Below, one piece after another: positions 6,254-8,752 of a DNA stretch of 8,752 bases. The stretch is taken from the NCBI GenBank assembly GCA_045613065.1, contig JAZLAH010000013.1, forward strand, positions 1 through 8,752, read 5' to 3'. The notes beneath the pieces were generated by a model, which was not told the origin of the DNA, did not search any database, and was given only the letters and a program-made list of their open reading frames with translations. The position numbers and the translations under genes are program-made. This DNA is from Fimenecus sp045613065 (GTDB lineage: Bacteria > Bacillota > Clostridia > Oscillospirales > Acutalibacteraceae). Each line of letters starts with the position of its first letter. Within the stretch, counting starts at the first letter, position 1.

Positions 6254-8196
6254 TATCTTATTCTCGCTCCGTTTGGCATATCTTTATCTACAAAAATAAC
6301 TTTTGCATCTTCTTCTGTAACATCAGCAGCAAGAATCATACCACAGCTTTCAACGCCACAAAGAACTGCAGGTTTAAGGTTTGCAACAACGATAACCTTT
6401 TTGCCGATAAGGTCTTCTGGCTTGTACCATTTTGCAATACCACTTGCGACGATTCTGTCTGTGCCTGTACCATCATCAAGAGTAAGTTTAAGAAGTTTCT
6501 TTGCTTTTTTGATTGGTTCACAATTCTTAACTTCTGCAACACGGAGTTCAACCTTCATAAAGTCAGGGAATTCGATTGGTGCAAGTCCCTCGATTTTTGA
6601 TGCAGGAGCATTTGCCTTTTCTTCTGCTTCTTTTTTAGCTTGAAGCTCAGCAATAAGCTTTTCTCCATCAATTCTTGAGAAGAGAGGAGTAGCTGTGCCA
6701 ACTGTGATACCAGCTTCAATTCCGCCCCATTCCTGGATGCTTTCGTAAGTTGCAACGGCAACATTTAACTGCTCTGCAATTTTAACTGCAGTTTCAGGCA
6801 TAATTGGAGAGATAAGTGCTGAAAGAACACGGATACCTTCAAGAAGATTGTAGAGAACTGTGCCAAGCTTTTCTTTTGAAGCTTCGTCTTTAGCTAATGT
6901 CCAAGGCATTGTTTCGTCAATGTATTTGTTGCAACGACGTGCAAAGTTGATTACACATTCAACAGCATCACTCATCTTGTATTCTGAAATATATTTTTCA
7001 AAGCCCTGAAGTGCTTTCTTTGCACATTCTTTAAGGTCTTCGTCAAATTCAGTAGGACAAGAAGGAGCCTGAACAACGCCATCGAAATACTTGTTCTGCA
7101 TTGCGATAGTTCTGTTTACAAGGTTGCCAAGAGTATTTGCAAGGTCTGTATTGAAACGGTCAATCATTGCTTCGTAAGTGATTGAGCCATCGTGAGCATG
7201 TGGCATTTCTGAAAGAAGATAGTAACGAACTGCATCAACGCCAAAAATCTCTGTAAGGTCATCAGCGTAAATAACATTACCACGAGATTTACTCATCTTA
7301 TCTTCACCGAAAAGAAGCCAAGGATGACCATAAACCTGTTTTGGAAGTGGCTCACCAAGTGCCATAAGCATAATTGGCCAGTAAATAGTATGGAACCTTA
7401 CGATGTCCTTACCGATAATATGAACATCAGCAGGCCAGTACTTCTTATAATTGTCACCACTGCCGTCAGGGTCATAACCTAATGCAGTAATATAGTTTGA
7501 AAGAGCATCAATCCATACATAGATAACGTGCTTGTCATCAAATGAAACAGGAACACCCCATTTGAATGATGAACGTGATACACACAAATCCTGAAGACCT
7601 GGTTTGATGAAATTGTTGAGCATTTCTTTTTTACGAGCTTCAGGGTAAATGAAGTTTTCGTTGTTTTCAATGAATTCTTCAAGTTGTTTCTGATATTTTG
7701 AGAGTTTAAGAAAATATGTTTCTTCCTTTTCTTTGTGAACATCTCTGCCACAGTCAGGACATTTGCCATCAACTAACTGGCTTTCAGTCCAGAAAGACTC
7801 ACAAGGAGTACAGTAAAGACCCTCATATTCACTTTTATAAATATCACCCTGGTCATAGAGCTTTTTGAAAATTTTCTGAACAGTTTTTTCGTGATAATCG
7901 TCAGTTGTACGAATAAAGTGGTCATAAGTTGTGTTAAGCAAGTCACAGATGCCTTTAATTTCACCAGCAACCTTATCAACATATTCTTTAGGACTTACAC
8001 CAGCGTCCTTTGCATATTCTTCAATTTTTTGACCGTGTTCGTCAGTACCTGTCAGAAAGAAAACATCATAGCCCTGCATTCGCTTGAACCTCGCAATGGC
8101 ATCGGTTAAAACGATTTCATAGCTGTTACCGATATGAGGTTTGCGTGATGTATACGCAATGGCTGTTGTGATGTAAAACTTTGGCTTTTCACACAT
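6253..8196 (-). CDS. metG: Methionyl-tRNA synthetase
   Basis: This is a 647-residue class I aminoacyl-tRNA synthetase that charges tRNA-Met with methionine in the cytoplasm. The Rossmann fold carries the HIGH-type motif as HIGN (21-24) and TGTDEHGQKI (49-58). The connective peptide has a zinc knuckle, C129-x2-C132 and C146-x2-C149. VWIDALSNY (227-235), the KMSKS loop (300-304), and an anticodon-binding helical domain at about 340-490 follow. After an alanine/lysine/glutamate-rich linker (about 511-535) comes a C-terminal EMAP/Trbp111-like tRNA-binding domain (about 541-647) with FMKVELRVAEV and SCGMILAA. Length is normal for this two-part form. The start is the ATG at 8196, with AAGGGG (8210-8205) 8 nt upstream. 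The frame extends to a TTG at 8229, but that would place the ribosome binding site inside the gene. It is first in the metG-tatD-Dabb operon. Confidence 0.97.
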   Translation of the reverse strand: MCEKPKFYITTAIAYTSRKPHIGNSYEIVLTDAIARFKRMQGYDVFFLTGTDEHGQKIEEYAKDAGVSPKEYVDKVAGEIKGICDLLNTTYDHFIRTTDDYHEKTVQKIFKKLYDQGDIYKSEYEGLYCTPCESFWTESQLVDGKCPDCGRDVHKEKEETYFLKLSKYQKQLEEFIENNENFIYPEARKKEMLNNFIKPGLQDLCVSRSSFKWGVPVSFDDKHVIYVWIDALSNYITALGYDPDGSGDNYKKYWPADVHIIGKDIVRFHTIYWPIMLMALGEPLPKQVYGHPWLLFGEDKMSKSRGNVIYADDLTEIFGVDAVRYYLLSEMPHAHDGSITYEAMIDRFNTDLANTLGNLVNRTIAMQNKYFDGVVQAPSCPTEFDEDLKECAKKALQGFEKYISEYKMSDAVECVINFARRCNKYIDETMPWTLAKDEASKEKLGTVLYNLLEGIRVLSALISPIMPETAVKIAEQLNVAVATYESIQEWGGIEAGITVGTATPLFSRIDGEKLIAELQAKKEAEEKANAPASKIEGLAPIEFPDFMKVELRVAEVKNCEPIKKAKKLLKLTLDDGTGTDRIVASGIAKWYKPEDLIGKKVIVVANLKPAVLCGVESCGMILAADVTEEDAKVIFVDKDMPNGARIR

Positions 8197-8224
8197 AGAA
8201 AACGCCCCTTTCTGAAATATTTTC

Positions 8225-8247
8225 TGCAACTTAATAATTTTGTTGCA
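8225..8247 (-). promoter_or_regulatory. Small hairpin in the metG 5' leader
   Basis: On the minus strand the leader contains TGCAAC (8247-8242) and GTTGCA (8230-8225), a perfect 6-bp inverted repeat around an 11-nt AT-only loop. It lies right at or just after the predicted metG transcription start and about 14 nt upstream of the ribosome binding site. It could protect the 5' end of the mRNA or be an operator. There is no T-box sequence and no SAM-riboswitch-sized leader. Function is inference. Confidence 0.4.
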
Positions 8248-8258
8248 TATATTATAGT

Positions 8259-8287
8259 ATTATACTATCCCTTACCAACATTTTCAA
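8259..8287 (-). promoter_or_regulatory. Promoter of the metG-tatD-Dabb operon
   Basis: Read on the minus strand there is TTGAAA (8287-8282), a 17-nt spacer and a perfect TATAAT (8264-8259). A second TATAAT follows at 8256-8251, eight bases further on, but at that position the -35 spacing is too long. The predicted start gives a leader of roughly 55 nt. This promoter is divergent from the tRNA promoter about 80 bp away. Confidence 0.75.
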
Positions 8288-8324
8288 GAAGTTTATAGAA
8301 AAATCATAAAAATAAGCCTTTAAA

Positions 8325-8355
8325 AAACTTTTTTTCAAAAAAATAAAAAAAGTTT
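8325..8355. repeat. A/T-only inverted repeat and A-tracts between the metG and tRNA promoters
   Basis: AAACTTTTTTT (8325-8335) and AAAAAAAGTTT (8345-8355) form a perfect 11-bp inverted repeat with a 9-nt spacer. Five runs of 6-7 A or T residues lie between 8322 and 8362. The block ends just upstream of the tRNA operon -35 box, where an A/T-rich UP element would bind the RNA polymerase alpha subunit. Intrinsic curvature or a UP element is the likeliest reading. A terminator is unlikely because the stem has only one G-C pair. Confidence 0.5.
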
Positions 8356-8365
8356 AAAAAAAGTG

Positions 8366-8394
8366 TTGACAAATCGTTTTTTATGTGTTATCTT
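8366..8394 (+). promoter_or_regulatory. Promoter of the tRNA operon
   Basis: Consensus TTGACA at 8366-8371, a 17-nt spacer and TATCTT at 8389-8394 preceded by TGT (extended -10). The predicted start is near 8401, about 28 nt before the first tRNA. The long A/T tracts immediately upstream resemble an UP element, as expected for a strong stable-RNA promoter. Confidence 0.8.
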
Positions 8395-8428
8395 ATATGA
8401 GCCGCTGAAACACAGCAGCAAAAGATGT

Positions 8429-8504
8429 GGGAGCATAGCTCAGCTGGGAGAGCATCTGCCTTACAAGCAGAGGGTCACAGGTTCGAGCCCTGTTGTTCCC
8501 ACCA
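8429..8504 (+). tRNA. tRNA-Val (anticodon TAC)
   Basis: The 76-nt cloverleaf has acceptor GGGAGCA pairing with TGTTCCC (one G-T), an anticodon stem TCTGC/GCAGA around loop CTTACAA, the T-arm GTTCGAG, discriminator A and an encoded CCA. It is first in the operon. Confidence 0.97.
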
Positions 8505-8507
8505 AAT

Positions 8508-8584
8508 GGCCCGGTAGTTCAGTTGGTTAGAACGCTAGCCTGTCACGCTAGAGGTCGACGGTTCGAGCCCGTTCCGGGTCGCCA
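8508..8584 (+). tRNA. tRNA-Asp (anticodon GTC)
   Basis: The 77-nt cloverleaf has acceptor GGCCCGG with CCGGGTC (one G-T), anticodon loop CTGTCAC, T-arm GTTCGAG, discriminator G and an encoded CCA. It is 3 nt after tRNA-Val. Its GTC anticodon is a queuosine-modification target, linking it to the QueH enzyme encoded in this window. Confidence 0.97.
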
Positions 8585-8590
8585 TTTTTT

Positions 8591-8666
<76 letters not shown>

Positions 8667-8670
8667 TTAT

Positions 8671-8746
8671 GCGGATGTAGCTCATCTGGTAGAGCGCCAC
8701 CTTGCCAAGGTGGAGGTAGCGAGTTCGAGCCTCGTCATCCGCTCCA
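8671..8746 (+). tRNA. tRNA-Gly (anticodon GCC)
   Basis: The 76-nt cloverleaf has acceptor GCGGATG perfectly paired with CATCCGC, anticodon loop TTGCCAA, T-arm GTTCGAG, discriminator T and an encoded CCA. It is 4 nt after tRNA-Phe. Only six bases follow before the window ends, with no terminator, so the cluster may continue. Confidence 0.97.
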
Positions 8747-8752
8747 TAAAAA

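Noticed and set aside
6223..6643. Plus-strand open frames antisense to metG and tatD
   Set aside because: They are shadows of well-supported genes on the other strand, with no ribosome binding sites or recognisable motifs.
8197..8229. TTG-initiated 11-residue N-terminal extension of MetRS
   Set aside because: A strong AAGGGG ribosome binding site lies within the extension at proper distance from the ATG at 8196, and the protein from that ATG begins as the family normally does.
8325..8355. A/T inverted repeat as a rho-independent terminator
   Set aside because: The stem has a single G-C pair, and no upstream transcript on either strand needs ending there, because the flanking promoters point away from each other.

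Overview
The window looks like chromosome from a low-GC Gram-positive anaerobe, most likely a Clostridia (Oscillospiraceae/Ruminococcus-like) gut or rumen bacterium. The reasons are AT-rich DNA with strong AAGGAGG-type ribosome binding sites, a pyruvate:ferredoxin oxidoreductase gene, a clostridial-style MetRS with a C-terminal tRNA-binding domain, QueH in place of QueG, and a tRNA cluster with encoded CCA ends. The genus call is inference from family resemblance. No phage, insertion sequence, CRISPR array or rRNA gene is visible.

Layout. (1) 1-492, minus: the first 164 residues of pyruvate:ferredoxin oxidoreductase (nifJ), cut by the window edge, with its promoter at 554-582. (2) 508-787: a divergent intergenic region that also holds two candidate promoters pointing right. 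(3) 788-2949, plus: two adjacent 356-residue paralogues of the sugar-transfer-associated ATP-grasp type. They form their own unit, closed by a hairpin terminator at 2954-2987. (4) 3118-5144, plus: a CNNM/CorB-like CBS-domain membrane protein, then queH (epoxyqueuosine reductase), separated by a GC-rich hairpin. (5) A convergent bidirectional terminator at 5154-5175. (6) 8196 down to 5181, minus: a tight metG-tatD-Dabb operon with overlapping or nearly overlapping stop and start codons, driven by a promoter at 8259-8287. (7) 8366-8746, plus: a consensus-like promoter and four tRNA genes (Val-TAC, Asp-GTC, Phe-GAA, Gly-GCC), probably continuing past the window.

Most of the window is conserved housekeeping: central anaerobic metabolism, divalent-cation transport, tRNA modification, tRNA charging and tRNA genes. 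The accessory element is the ATP-grasp pair. The two proteins align without net gaps over all 356 codons (215 identical residues by hand count, about 60%). Identity is uneven: about 45% over residues 1-195 and about 80% over 196-356, with a 97-bp stretch of perfect DNA identity inside the catalytic half. This suggests an old duplication later homogenised by gene conversion. Their substrates cannot be read from the window, because no glycosyltransferase, capsule gene or precursor peptide lies beside them. They are the best candidate here for undescribed biochemistry.
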